DNA from: Prevotella sp. | GTDB lineage: Bacteria; Bacteroidota; Bacteroidia; Bacteroidales; Bacteroidaceae | Assembly (NCBI GenBank): GCA_016286995.1 | Contig: JAEEVA010000006.1 | Span: 1-64,000, forward strand | DNA: 64,000 nucleotides | Direction: 5' to 3' | In this document: positions 34,887-43,201 of the stretch, one piece after another | How the letters are laid out: the number at the start of each line of letters is the position of its first letter | Numbering within the stretch: position 1 is the first letter of the stretch | Translations under genes and position numbers: made by a program | The notes under the pieces: generated by a model | The model's database searches: none | What the model was told of the DNA's origin: nothing | Seen by the model: the letters and a program-made list of their open reading frames with translations, nothing else

Positions 34887-36110
34887 TCGTCCCCACGGAT
34901 AACTGCCTGGTTTGAGCGTCACTATGACCCGCTTCCCTGGTTTATAAACTTGGGTAGGGCTGGTTTTGGTGACGCTCATTTGTACGACGCCAGGAGCTAT
35001 CTGTCGGACTATTTGGAACTCTGTCCAGCCAAGGGCCTGCAGCGTAGCCCAGGCTGTGGCACCACCTTCGATAATCAGGTGGTCAGGACAATGCTCAGCT
35101 ACCAGACGTTTTGCCATTTCTGCCATCATGGTGCGCAGATGAACAGCCATTTCCTTGCTTGTGCGGTGAATATGAGGATTGTGTGCCACACTCCTGCCTT
35201 CAGGTGGAAGAATACGAAGGATAAGGCTGTGGCACTCTCCATAAGCCGATGTGTTCCAAATGCTCAGATCATGACCGCCATCATAAACCTCTTGCGGCAT
35301 TGGAGCGACGGGAATACCGAGCTCTAAGGGCTTGCTTTGGGTGGAGCCGCAGAGAATGAGGGTGTTGTCCTTTCTTATAGTATCTATAGTTCCTATAGTA
35401 CCTATAGTACCTATAGCTCCTATGGTATTCAGCACCTCTTTAAACAGGTCCGCAGCTCCGGCAAAGAGCGTCTTGCCGTCATTATACTGAGCTACGACAC
35501 GGCGGATGTCATCAACAGTTTCCGCATCGGGCATGATGATACCCTTCGCTTCAGCATCAGGGAAACGCTCCTTTAGCACTGAGGTCTTCGCAGGAAACTC
35601 GGGGTCGAAAGAAAAATCCGTTTCGTGTATCGGCACTTCTCTCACTTCTTGCCCCTCACCTCTCACTTCTTGTCCCTCACCTTTGACCTTTGACCTTTGA
35701 CCTTTGACCTCTTTTATATAATAGATACCGTTACGGATGATGCGCCCCTTTGATGGATTGGCTGGCAGAAAGACGGCCCGTGGGTAGCCGGTGATCTCCA
35801 TCAAGGCGGTAAGTTCTGGCACAATATGACCGCGAAGTGCGGAGTCTGTTTTTTTGAAGATAGCTGATGGCTGATGGCTGATGGTTGAGGCGATACGTCG
35901 TGTTTCGGCCACGGCATCAGCTTCGCTCATCGACCGGGTGTCGGTAGCAATGACGATGGTCTCGTATGCTGCGTTTTTAGCGCAGTCTATAGAACCGCCA
36001 GTAACGCAGCCAGCGGAACCGCCACAAAGTAATCGCACCTGCCGACCTGTAGAGAAGGTAATGCCCGCTATCTCTGCGGCCCCCGTGATGTCATCAGCAA
36101 TAACTATCAT
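34860..36110 (-). CDS. DUF1537 four-carbon acid sugar kinase with in-frame arrays
   Basis: This 416 aa protein belongs to the DUF1537 kinases (DtnK, OtnK, DenK), which phosphorylate D-threonate, D-erythronate or related acids. Conserved blocks: MIVIADDITGAAE, IATDTRSM, FKKTDSALRGHIVPEL, FLPANPSKGR, LIIEGGATA and LKPGSYPWG. Three variable parts are encoded by DNA arrays: ASTISHQPSAI (residues 74-83), KGQRSKVKGEGQEVRGEGQ (from about 134) and TIGAIGTIGTIGTI (about 228-246). These sit between conserved blocks. The gene starts 2 bp before the PdxA stop on the same strand, and the two are expected to act in sequence: kinase then 4-phosphate dehydrogenase. Confidence 0.88.
   Translation of the reverse strand: MIVIADDITGAAEIAGITFSTGRQVRLLCGGSAGCVTGGSIDCAKNAAYETIVIATDTRSMSEADAVAETRRIASTISHQPSAIFKKTDSALRGHIVPELTALMEITGYPRAVFLPANPSKGRIIRNGIYYIKEVKGQRSKVKGEGQEVRGEGQEVREVPIHETDFSFDPEFPAKTSVLKERFPDAEAKGIIMPDAETVDDIRRVVAQYNDGKTLFAGAADLFKEVLNTIGAIGTIGTIGTIDTIRKDNTLILCGSTQSKPLELGIPVAPMPQEVYDGGHDLSIWNTSAYGECHSLILRILPPEGRSVAHNPHIHRTSKEMAVHLRTMMAEMAKRLVAEHCPDHLIIEGGATAWATLQALGWTEFQIVRQIAPGVVQMSVTKTSPTQVYKPGKRVIVTLKPGSYPWGRLFEGFVKR
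35374..35427. repeat. Six 9-bp units inside the DUF1537 gene
   Basis: CTTATAGTA, TCTATAGTT, CCTATAGTA, CCTATAGTA, CCTATAGCT, CCTATGGTA in exact 9 bp steps. Since 9 is a multiple of 3, the protein shows a repeating T/A-I-G tripeptide. Confidence 0.9.
35640..35709. repeat. Ten heptamers inside the DUF1537 gene
   Basis: Two 21 bp units TCTCACTTCTTGYCCCTCACC (three 7-mers each), then TTTGACC four times. The 7 bp period cycles through all frames, giving a 7-residue repeat (GEGQEVR) in the protein. Confidence 0.9.
35863..35890. repeat. GCTGATG heptamer array inside the DUF1537 gene
   Basis: GCTGATG three times and GTTGAGG. The same units recur inside the DUF4380-like gene at 61283-61317. Confidence 0.85.
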
Positions 36111-36111
36111 G

Positions 36112-36139
36112 GCTATTGGCTATTAGCATTTAGCTTATT
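36112..36139. repeat. Heptamer array over the pdxA stop codon
   Basis: GCTATTG, GCTATTA, GCATTTA, GCTTATT in 7 bp steps. They encode the C-terminal residues NKLNANSQ of the PdxA-like protein and the short gap to the DUF1537 start. The same units occur in the acyltransferase gene at 52286-52350. Confidence 0.8.
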
Positions 36140-37168
36140 TCTTCGATATATCGCCATCCTTGTGGCATAATCTATCGAAAGTGTCATGGCACTGTCGTTG
36201 GCGATGCCCTTGCCAGCGACGTCGAAAGCCGTTCCGTGGTCTACACTGACACGGATAATGGGCAGACCTAAGGTGATATTCACACCACTGGCACTCTCCA
36301 TCTTACCTGTTTCCTTATTCCAATTAAACGCACATACCTTCAAGGGAATGTGTCCCTGATCGTGGTACATGGCCACGACGCCGTCGAACTGGCCACACTT
36401 GGCCTTGGCAAAGATGCTGTCGGGTGGAACAGGACCAGCTACATCGAAACCACGTCCTTTTAGTTCTTCAATGGCAGGGATTATCTCTTGAGCCTCCTCG
36501 TAACCGAACATGCCGTTCTCGCTACTATGAGGGTTCAGTCCTGCGACGCCGATATGAGGTTTCTCAATACCAAACTGGCGGCAGGCATCGTCAATGAGTT
36601 CCACGCACTCAATGACACGCGCCTTCTTGACCAGATCACAGGCCTTGCGCAAAGGCACATGTGTCGAGACGTGGATGACGCGGATGTTTTCATCTGCCAG
36701 CATCATGGCATACTTCTTGGTGTTTGTAAAGGTGGCGTAAATCTCCGTGTGGCCGTCGTAATGATGACCAGCCAAGTTCAGTGCCTCCTTGTTCAATGGA
36801 GCTGTCACGGTACCATCAACCTCATTGGCCATGGCCAGTTCAATAGCCTTCTTGATGTATTGGAAAGCGGCATTGCCACATTGTGGCTGTACCTTACCAA
36901 ATTCAAATGTCGAGAGGTCGACGCACTTCAGGTCGAGCACATCAATAGTGCCAAATTCGAATTTGGCATCCCCGACATTTTGTATGGCATGGACTTGTAG
37001 GTTGAAACCGAGCAAATGAACTGCTTGGCTTATAATGGCAGCATCGCCTGTGACGATGGGGCGACACTTCTCGTAAGTCTCTTTTCTATTCAGGGCACGT
37101 ACGGTAATCTCAGGACCAATGCCTGCGGGGTCGCCCATGGTGATGGCTAATATTGGTTTCATAGACAT
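36113..37168 (-). CDS. pdxA: PdxA family 4-phosphate dehydrogenase (likely PdxA2 type)
   Basis: This 351 aa protein belongs to the PdxA family of metal- and NAD-dependent dehydrogenases. Metal-site histidines lie in the blocks AGHHYDGHTE, YHDQGHIPLK and VDHGTAFDVAGKG. Classical PdxA oxidises 4-phosphohydroxy-threonine in vitamin B6 synthesis; PdxA2 acts on D-threonate- or D-erythronate-4-phosphate beside a DUF1537 kinase. The direct adjacency here supports the PdxA2 role, but a B6 role cannot be excluded from sequence alone. The C-terminus is encoded by a heptamer array. Confidence 0.87.
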   Translation of the reverse strand: MSMKPILAITMGDPAGIGPEITVRALNRKETYEKCRPIVTGDAAIISQAVHLLGFNLQVHAIQNVGDAKFEFGTIDVLDLKCVDLSTFEFGKVQPQCGNAAFQYIKKAIELAMANEVDGTVTAPLNKEALNLAGHHYDGHTEIYATFTNTKKYAMMLADENIRVIHVSTHVPLRKACDLVKKARVIECVELIDDACRQFGIEKPHIGVAGLNPHSSENGMFGYEEAQEIIPAIEELKGRGFDVAGPVPPDSIFAKAKCGQFDGVVAMYHDQGHIPLKVCAFNWNKETGKMESASGVNITLGLPIIRVSVDHGTAFDVAGKGIANDSAMTLSIDYATRMAIYRRNKLNANSQ

Positions 37169-37205
37169 ATTAATTTTTTAAAGACATAGTAACATAATAA
37201 CAAGG

Positions 37206-38351
37206 CTAATAGAGTGAGTTGTAAATGTCGCGGGCATCTTGCTCAGTGACCTTGCGGGGATTGTTCTTCAGCAAACGCTGAACCTGCATAGCGGCTTTGG
37301 CCATACCGTCGACAGCAGTCTGGGGAATGCCTAACGCAGTCAACTTATCGGGAATGCCGACAGCCTCGGCCAAGCGGTAGATGAAGTCGACACCACGCTG
37401 AGCAGTCTCTTTATCAGAGCGTCCTGCGGTTATGCCGCAGGCAACAGCCACCTCGGCATAGCGCTTCATGGCTGCAGGCGCATTGAATTTCATTACTGAT
37501 GGCAGCAGAATGGCATTGCTTAGTCCATGAGGAATATGAAACTCACCACCTAACGGATAGCTCAGTGCATGAACTGCTGCGGTGTTGACGGGACCTAAAC
37601 AGAGTCCACCATACAGCGAACCGAAGGCCAATGCCTCGCGAGCCTCCACATCTTTACCGTCTTTTACGGCACGTTCCAGATTAGCGGCAATCAGACGGAT
37701 ACCCTGCAGGGCGTAGATGTCTACTGAAGGGTGTGCAAACTTATTGGTATAAGCCTCAATACAATGGGTCAAGGCGTCCATACCCGTATCGGCAGTGACT
37801 TTCGCTGGCACCGTCCACGTCAGTTTGGGATCGACGTAGGCAGCATCGGCAATGAGAAATGGTGATACGATACCTTTTTTCAGATGGTCACGTTCATCCA
37901 ACAGGATGGCATTAGGAGATACTTCCGAACCGGTTCCTGCCGTTGTCGGCAGACAGGCAAACCAGAGACCTTTCGCCTTGATGAAACCCGTTCCGAAACA
38001 ATCTTCCACTTGTTGAACGCTGTTGATGAAGGCTGCTACCAGCTTCGTTACGTCGAGTACGCTGCCGCCGCCCACACCAACGACGCTGTCAGCCTTGAAT
38101 TGACGTGCTGTTTCAAGAATCTGCTTGAAGTCGTTAACTGTAGGCTCAGCCACGATGTCTTGATACGTCTCGATAATGATACCGGCAGCTTTCAATGACG
38201 CTAATGGTTCTTTAATGAGTGGTAGGATGGGGGGTGCTGTCAATACAAACAGCCGTTGCAGTCCCATTTTCTTGTAATCTTCTACGAATGTCTCGATGCA
38301 GCCTGTGCCGAACACAATTTTCTGCGGCTGCAAAAGTGTTATTGCTTTCAT
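37206..38351 (-). CDS. Iron-containing alcohol dehydrogenase
   Basis: This 381 aa group III (Fe-dependent) alcohol dehydrogenase has the NAD-binding GVGGGSVLDVTK, the metal-site block DTGMDALTHCIEAYTNKFAHP, and SYPLGGEFHIPHGLSNAILLP with the remaining histidine ligands. It lies 37 bp upstream of the PdxA-like gene on the same strand, so it is likely co-transcribed and may reduce or oxidise the small aldehyde or glycol made from acid sugars. Substrate is inferred from context only. Confidence 0.9.
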   Translation of the reverse strand: MKAITLLQPQKIVFGTGCIETFVEDYKKMGLQRLFVLTAPPILPLIKEPLASLKAAGIIIETYQDIVAEPTVNDFKQILETARQFKADSVVGVGGGSVLDVTKLVAAFINSVQQVEDCFGTGFIKAKGLWFACLPTTAGTGSEVSPNAILLDERDHLKKGIVSPFLIADAAYVDPKLTWTVPAKVTADTGMDALTHCIEAYTNKFAHPSVDIYALQGIRLIAANLERAVKDGKDVEAREALAFGSLYGGLCLGPVNTAAVHALSYPLGGEFHIPHGLSNAILLPSVMKFNAPAAMKRYAEVAVACGITAGRSDKETAQRGVDFIYRLAEAVGIPDKLTALGIPQTAVDGMAKAAMQVQRLLKNNPRKVTEQDARDIYNSLY

Positions 38352-38413
38352 CTCTCTATCTGTTTTTTACTATTAGAAAGACGGACAACCCCGTGAATTG
38401 TCATCTACAAGCT

Positions 38414-39367
38414 TTATTCGTAACGTAAGATAACGGAGTCGGGTGTGACATCCAGTATGGCATGAGCACCAACGAGTAAGGGGTAGTTGCGTAGATGGGC
38501 ATGACCAACGGGAAAGTCATAGACAATGGGGATGCCAAAGTGTTGCATGTAGTGGTGCAACATGGCATACATGTCGTCAAAACCGTTTTCTGGATGCTGG
38601 TATTTGGTGAATTGGCCAACTATAATACCTCGGACATGTGATAGGAGGCCACGCATCTCCATATTATGAAGCATGCGGTCAACCTTGCTCATGTTTTCGC
38701 CGGTATCCTCCATGAACAGGATAATGTCAGGCAACAGCAACGGATCGTAGTCGGAGCCTGCCAAGTCGTTGTAGACGGAAAGATTGCCACCAACGACAAT
38801 GCCCTCGGCATGACCAGGGCTGTTCAGCGGATGGGACGGCTCACGATAAACCGGCAACTTGCCTTGTATCATGCTGCAGAGCATCTGACTGACGGTATCG
38901 GTACCTTCATAGGTGGCTATGGCATGGCACATGGAACCGTGGATGCCATAATTTCCCGCTCTGGCTTCGGCACACAGCAGCGCTGTGACATCGCTGAAAC
39001 CGATAATCATCTTGGGATAACGGTGCAACGTGTCGAGAGGCAGGTGACACAGCAAATGGGCTGCACCGTCACCGCCACGCGAACACATGATGGCTTTGAT
39101 AGAAGGTTCGTGCAACGCCCATAGCAAGTCGGAGAGACGCTCCTCCACCGTTCCCGCAAAACCATGACCGTCATTGCAGAGTGCGTGACTGCCCACCACA
39201 CAATGATAGCCCCACCGTTCCAAAGTACGTATGCCGCCATTGATGGTAGTGGTATCCGTGGCACTCGATGGTGAGATGATGGCAATGGTGTCGCCCTCAT
39301 TCAGAAATTGGGCGTTCAATGGCAACAGCATGCCAATCATCAGGCTTATAGTTAGAAGTCCCCTCAT
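38414..39367 (-). CDS. LD-carboxypeptidase, S66 family
   Basis: This 317 aa protein with a signal peptide (MRGLLTISLMIGMLLPLNA) belongs to peptidase family S66, which removes D-Ala from muropeptide tetrapeptides in recycling or trims them in the periplasm. Motifs: CSRGGDGAAHLL, GFSDVTALL with the nucleophile serine, IHGSM, LFMEDTGE (glutamate) and VGHAHLRNYPLLVGA (histidine). The signal peptide points to a periplasmic site rather than cytosolic LdcA. It overlaps the upstream sulfatase gene by 4 bp, so is translationally coupled. Confidence 0.9.
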   Translation of the reverse strand: MRGLLTISLMIGMLLPLNAQFLNEGDTIAIISPSSATDTTTINGGIRTLERWGYHCVVGSHALCNDGHGFAGTVEERLSDLLWALHEPSIKAIMCSRGGDGAAHLLCHLPLDTLHRYPKMIIGFSDVTALLCAEARAGNYGIHGSMCHAIATYEGTDTVSQMLCSMIQGKLPVYREPSHPLNSPGHAEGIVVGGNLSVYNDLAGSDYDPLLLPDIILFMEDTGENMSKVDRMLHNMEMRGLLSHVRGIIVGQFTKYQHPENGFDDMYAMLHHYMQHFGIPIVYDFPVGHAHLRNYPLLVGAHAILDVTPDSVILRYE

Positions 39368-41361
39368 GGATTAGTAACGGTCAGTTGGTCATGGGTCATG
39401 CGATACATGTACTGCTGGATAATGGCTTTTAGCTCACGCTCCATTTGTGGTTGTACGGAACGGCCTTCATCCTTCATCCATCTTCCGTCAACCATCATGT
39501 TATGCTGCATGAGCGAGTCGGTGAGGGCATAGACAGCACGGGTCTTCTGACCATCGAACTGTAGGACGTGCCCATGCTTAACATATTGATAGATGCCGTT
39601 CAGGTAGTTGACGGCCCAAGTATCTTCAGCGGGCGTATTGAACAGGTCGATGCCAAAGGCAAAGTAAGGCTTTTGATAGCCGAGCATGCCCAGAATGGTG
39701 GGCAGAATGTCAATCTGTTGGGCTATCTTGTCCTGAATGTCTGGGTGTGGCAAGCTATCAGATTCGCGTCCTGGCTCATATATAATAATAGGTGAACAGA
39801 AACCACCCAGGTCGGTCTGGTAGTAGTCGTGGTCGCTCATATTGGTATGGTCGCTGGTAAGCACGAAGATGGTATTGTTGAACCAAGACTGTTGACTGGC
39901 TTTCGCAAAGAACTTACCTAGCGCCATATCCGTATAGCGGATACATTTGTGCATGATGATGCCCTCTTCAGGATAGGTGTCCTTGTACTTCTCTGGAATG
40001 ACATAGGGGTGGTGGCTTGAGGCAGTGAAGACGGCAGTCATGAAGGGCTCCTTCATTTCCGACATCTTCGTACAGTAGTATTGCAGGAAAGGCTCGTCCC
40101 AGATGGCCCACATGCCGTCGAAGTCGTCATCTCCACCAAAGCGCTTGTCAGCATCGTAGTCTTCACGTCCGTAATACTCTTGGAATCCCGTGCTGCGTGC
40201 AAAGGCCATAAAACCCATTGAGCCACGTTGGGCTCCGTGGAAGAACGCCGTCTGATAGCCCTCGTCAGCCAATAGCGAGGCAATACCGCTGACGTTATTC
40301 ATCGAGGCAGGCGTCAGGAAGAAGGGTTCGACGAACATGGGTATGCTTGACAGGATGGAAGGCATGCCGTCAATCGACTTGCGACCGTTACAGTAGCTGT
40401 GGGTAAAGGTGATGCTCTTGCTGATGAGCGAATCGACGCAAGGTGTATAGCCTTTGTAATGACCATTTTCGAGTGTCTTGTTCAGAGCACCGATGTATTC
40501 ACGGCCAAAACTCTCGACGATGAGCACAACGACATTCTTCTTCGTAAAAGGTACGGAGTCGTTGGGAAGATGAATGGGCGAATAGACAGCCTCCATTTCT
40601 TTTTGGTCGGAATAGTATTCAGGTACGATAAACACAGACTTTCCGATGGTCCGATAGAGTGAGAACGGAGTATTGAGTACCAGAGCTGCCTCGACAGGAC
40701 GGTCTGCATACTGATTGGCATTAGAGATGGTGATTGGGCGTACGGCTGTTGTAAAACCACCGCGGATGCCGGCGACAACGAATGGAGCCAGTGCTGCCAA
40801 TGACAGCAGGGTAGCGAGGTCGTATTGCCACCATGTATGGCTGTTCTGTTGTAGTCCGCTATGACGGTATAAACGGTATAGACCCCACATCACGACGATA
40901 AAGAAGAGAACCAGATACCAGTGGTGTAATGTCTCTGTAAAGAAAATGCCGCCCAGATTGCCCTCATTGGAAAACTCGCCGAATACGGTGGTGGTAGTGC
41001 GTCGCATGGTGAAGCGGAAATAGACGGCATCACACAGGTTGACGGCCAGAGCCAAGCCATTAACGACAAGGAATACCCACTTGCATATCTTCTGGTAGAT
41101 GTGTATTTCCTTCAGATGCAAGGGGAATAGCATCAATACGATATAGGGGATGTTGGTCACGAGGATGGCGCTGGTGTCAAACACCAGTCCGCCACCTAGC
41201 ATCTCCATCAGATGGCTGGTGGTAAGCCCTTGCGAGAAGTAGCTCCAGTTCTCCAGCAGGTAAACAATGCGTGCCAGAAAGTACACGACATAAACAAGCA
41301 GCAGATTGAAGAGCGTTGCTGCCAGTGGTGCCAACAGACTGGAATATCTCTTATCTCTCAT
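39364..41361 (-). CDS. LtaS-like membrane sulfatase/phosphoglycerol transferase family protein (1)
   Basis: This 665 aa protein has about five N-terminal TM helices (residues 10-220) and an extracytoplasmic alkaline phosphatase-superfamily domain: VVVLIVESFGREY, SYCNGRKSIDGMPSILSSIP around the nucleophile, HHPYVIPEKYKDTYP and VLTSDHTNMSD. The fold is that of LtaS or phosphoglycerol transferases. Gram-negative members add phosphoglycerol or phosphoethanolamine to envelope glycans or lipids; the exact reaction is unknown. Its start codon and first residues (MRDKRY) lie in a heptamer array. A paralogue lies directly upstream. Confidence 0.85.
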   Translation of the reverse strand: MRDKRYSSLLAPLAATLFNLLLVYVVYFLARIVYLLENWSYFSQGLTTSHLMEMLGGGLVFDTSAILVTNIPYIVLMLFPLHLKEIHIYQKICKWVFLVVNGLALAVNLCDAVYFRFTMRRTTTTVFGEFSNEGNLGGIFFTETLHHWYLVLFFIVVMWGLYRLYRHSGLQQNSHTWWQYDLATLLSLAALAPFVVAGIRGGFTTAVRPITISNANQYADRPVEAALVLNTPFSLYRTIGKSVFIVPEYYSDQKEMEAVYSPIHLPNDSVPFTKKNVVVLIVESFGREYIGALNKTLENGHYKGYTPCVDSLISKSITFTHSYCNGRKSIDGMPSILSSIPMFVEPFFLTPASMNNVSGIASLLADEGYQTAFFHGAQRGSMGFMAFARSTGFQEYYGREDYDADKRFGGDDDFDGMWAIWDEPFLQYYCTKMSEMKEPFMTAVFTASSHHPYVIPEKYKDTYPEEGIIMHKCIRYTDMALGKFFAKASQQSWFNNTIFVLTSDHTNMSDHDYYQTDLGGFCSPIIIYEPGRESDSLPHPDIQDKIAQQIDILPTILGMLGYQKPYFAFGIDLFNTPAEDTWAVNYLNGIYQYVKHGHVLQFDGQKTRAVYALTDSLMQHNMMVDGRWMKDEGRSVQPQMERELKAIIQQYMYRMTHDQLTVTNP

Positions 41362-41388
41362 CTCTTATTTTTTATCTCATTTCTTATC
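41347..41388. repeat. Heptamer array spanning a stop and a start codon
   Basis: TCTCTTA, TCTCTCA, TCTCTTA, TTTTTTA, TCTCATT, TCTTATC. It covers the stop of the 606 aa sulfatase gene and the start codon of the 665 aa one. Confidence 0.85.
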
Positions 41389-43197
41389 TAATTCTTTCAA
41401 GTTCTTCGTCGTTGCTTGCAGGATGGCTTTGCCCATACGTTCCAATCGGTCGCCATCAGGTGTTTGGACGGCGATACGCCGATTCGCATCGAAGTCGTAG
41501 GCCATGAATCCAGTGGAGTCAATAACCGAGAATCCGTTACGGTAGGTGTGGAAGGCAAAGGGATATTGATACGACGGGCTCAAGATGTCACGGCTCCAGC
41601 GGAAGTCGTCATGTGGCAGTCCTAACTGTGCCAAGAGGGTTGCCGCTAGGTCGGTCTGGTTGCAAAGGGTGCTGATACGACGCGGCTGGCGCACGGCGCC
41701 ACCCACCCAAACCAGGGGAATGCGGTTGCGGCTGGCGTCGCTCTGGGTGATACCGTCGTAATCGATGCTATGATCCGGCAACAAGATGACCAGTGTGTTC
41801 TGCCACTGTGGCGAATGTTTCAGCTTGTCTATAAACTGTCCCAGACACTGGTCCAGATAGTAGAAGGCATTGAGTACCTCGTCGTCGTATTTCTTGATAG
41901 GGACATCCCACGGCTCATGACTGCTCAGCGTAGAGTAGCCGATGAAGCGAGAACCCTTTCCGTCATGGAGCAAGTCATACAGTGTGCTGAAGGTGATGCC
42001 GTCACAAACGCCCCATTCCGAGGTAGCCTGTTCCTCAGAAGTATAGTCCTTCATCCATGTCAGTGATGTGAATCCCGTACTGATCAGATAGCTGCGCATA
42101 TTGGTGAAATTGATGTCACCGCCATAGAGATAATGGGTGGTGTAGCCTGCTTGTCGGAGTGTTGAGGCAATGCCTGGCAGCATATGTGTCTTGCTGGGCA
42201 TCTTCATGACCGACGAGGTGGGGAATGAGGGGTAGCCGCTCAGCGTACATACGGTACCGCGGTCGGTGCGCCACGAGTTGGCATAGCAGCTATCGAAGCT
42301 GATACCTTCCTGTTTTAGCTGTTGCAGTCGCGGCATGGCTTTGCTCACTACTTCGCCGGCACTCTCCATCAGGATGATGACAATGTCAGGATGTGTAGTG
42401 TTAAGTAGCGTATCGGTAACTGTAGATGTGGTGGGGTAGAGACCATCCATCAGTCTGTCGCACTCCTGTTGGCTATAGAAGTCGTAGTCGACGATGTTGC
42501 TGGCGGTCTTCTCGAACGATGATAGAAAGCTGAACACAGGATTGACTGCTGAGTGGTTCAGAAACTGCCTGTCGGAATAGTACACCTGTCCGATATTGGT
42601 TGTCGACTCACCCAACCCTCCACGAATACCGATGATGAAGACGGGAACGAGCAGTAAGACCGCCAAAAGTCCGTAAGCAGCGGACTTACGGTTCGTAGGG
42701 AGCGGACTCGCAGTCCGTAACGGGCGTCCTAAAAACTGGTAGGCTCTATAAATCACGAAAGCACTCAGCAGGAAAGCAATCAGCCTTATGATGATATAGC
42801 CCCAGCTGACGCTGGCCATAGCCTCGGTTGGTGTTGACAAGTATTGCAGACATGAGGCGTCGAGTTTGAAATGCCAGAACTCGTAGAGAGAGGTGTCTGC
42901 CACAAAAGCTAAGGCAAAAGCACAGGCAACGATGCCCCAATAGACTTTCAGAATGGTGGTGATGATATTCAGCTTTTTCCAAAAGAGACTGACTACCATC
43001 AGCAGGAAAGGCAGGATAAGGAAATAGAGCGAGGTGCTGAGGTCAAGTGACAGACCATGAGTGACGACGTCTAAAACGTCGCCCACTGTAAAGGGGTTGT
43101 CGGAGCTGTTGTACATCATAAAGCCTATTTTGGCAATGATGAATATCACCACCGTCAACAAGTAGGTCTTCAGCAGATATAACGCCCTGTCCTTCAT
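41377..43197 (-). CDS. LtaS-like membrane sulfatase/phosphoglycerol transferase family protein (2)
   Basis: This 606 aa paralogue has about five TM helices and a C-terminal sulfatase-type domain. Blocks: PDIVIILMESAGEVV with the metal-binding glutamate, NSWRTDRGTVCTLSGYPSFP with the likely threonine nucleophile, SSHEPWDVPIKKYDDEV and VILLPDHSIDYDG. Between two TM helices, residues 158-177 (RPLRTASPLPTNRKSAAYG) are encoded by GC-rich palindromes (42668-42722). It starts 4 bp after the ABC exporter stop, suggesting joint work on an envelope lipid or glycan. Confidence 0.85.
   Translation of the reverse strand: MKDRALYLLKTYLLTVVIFIIAKIGFMMYNSSDNPFTVGDVLDVVTHGLSLDLSTSLYFLILPFLLMVVSLFWKKLNIITTILKVYWGIVACAFALAFVADTSLYEFWHFKLDASCLQYLSTPTEAMASVSWGYIIIRLIAFLLSAFVIYRAYQFLGRPLRTASPLPTNRKSAAYGLLAVLLLVPVFIIGIRGGLGESTTNIGQVYYSDRQFLNHSAVNPVFSFLSSFEKTASNIVDYDFYSQQECDRLMDGLYPTTSTVTDTLLNTTHPDIVIILMESAGEVVSKAMPRLQQLKQEGISFDSCYANSWRTDRGTVCTLSGYPSFPTSSVMKMPSKTHMLPGIASTLRQAGYTTHYLYGGDINFTNMRSYLISTGFTSLTWMKDYTSEEQATSEWGVCDGITFSTLYDLLHDGKGSRFIGYSTLSSHEPWDVPIKKYDDEVLNAFYYLDQCLGQFIDKLKHSPQWQNTLVILLPDHSIDYDGITQSDASRNRIPLVWVGGAVRQPRRISTLCNQTDLAATLLAQLGLPHDDFRWSRDILSPSYQYPFAFHTYRNGFSVIDSTGFMAYDFDANRRIAVQTPDGDRLERMGKAILQATTKNLKELDKK
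42668..42722. repeat. GC-rich palindromes inside sulfatase gene 2
   Basis: CCGTAAG (42671) pairs with CTTACGG (42685), and CGGACT (42703) with AGTCCG (42712). AGTCCGTAA occurs at both ends. They encode a loop between membrane helices. Confidence 0.75.
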
Positions 43198-43201
43198 CGT
43201 T

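Noticed and set aside
35374..35709. Possible CRISPR array
   Set aside because: Units are 7-9 bp with no spacers, lie in frame within a DUF1537 gene, and no cas genes are present.
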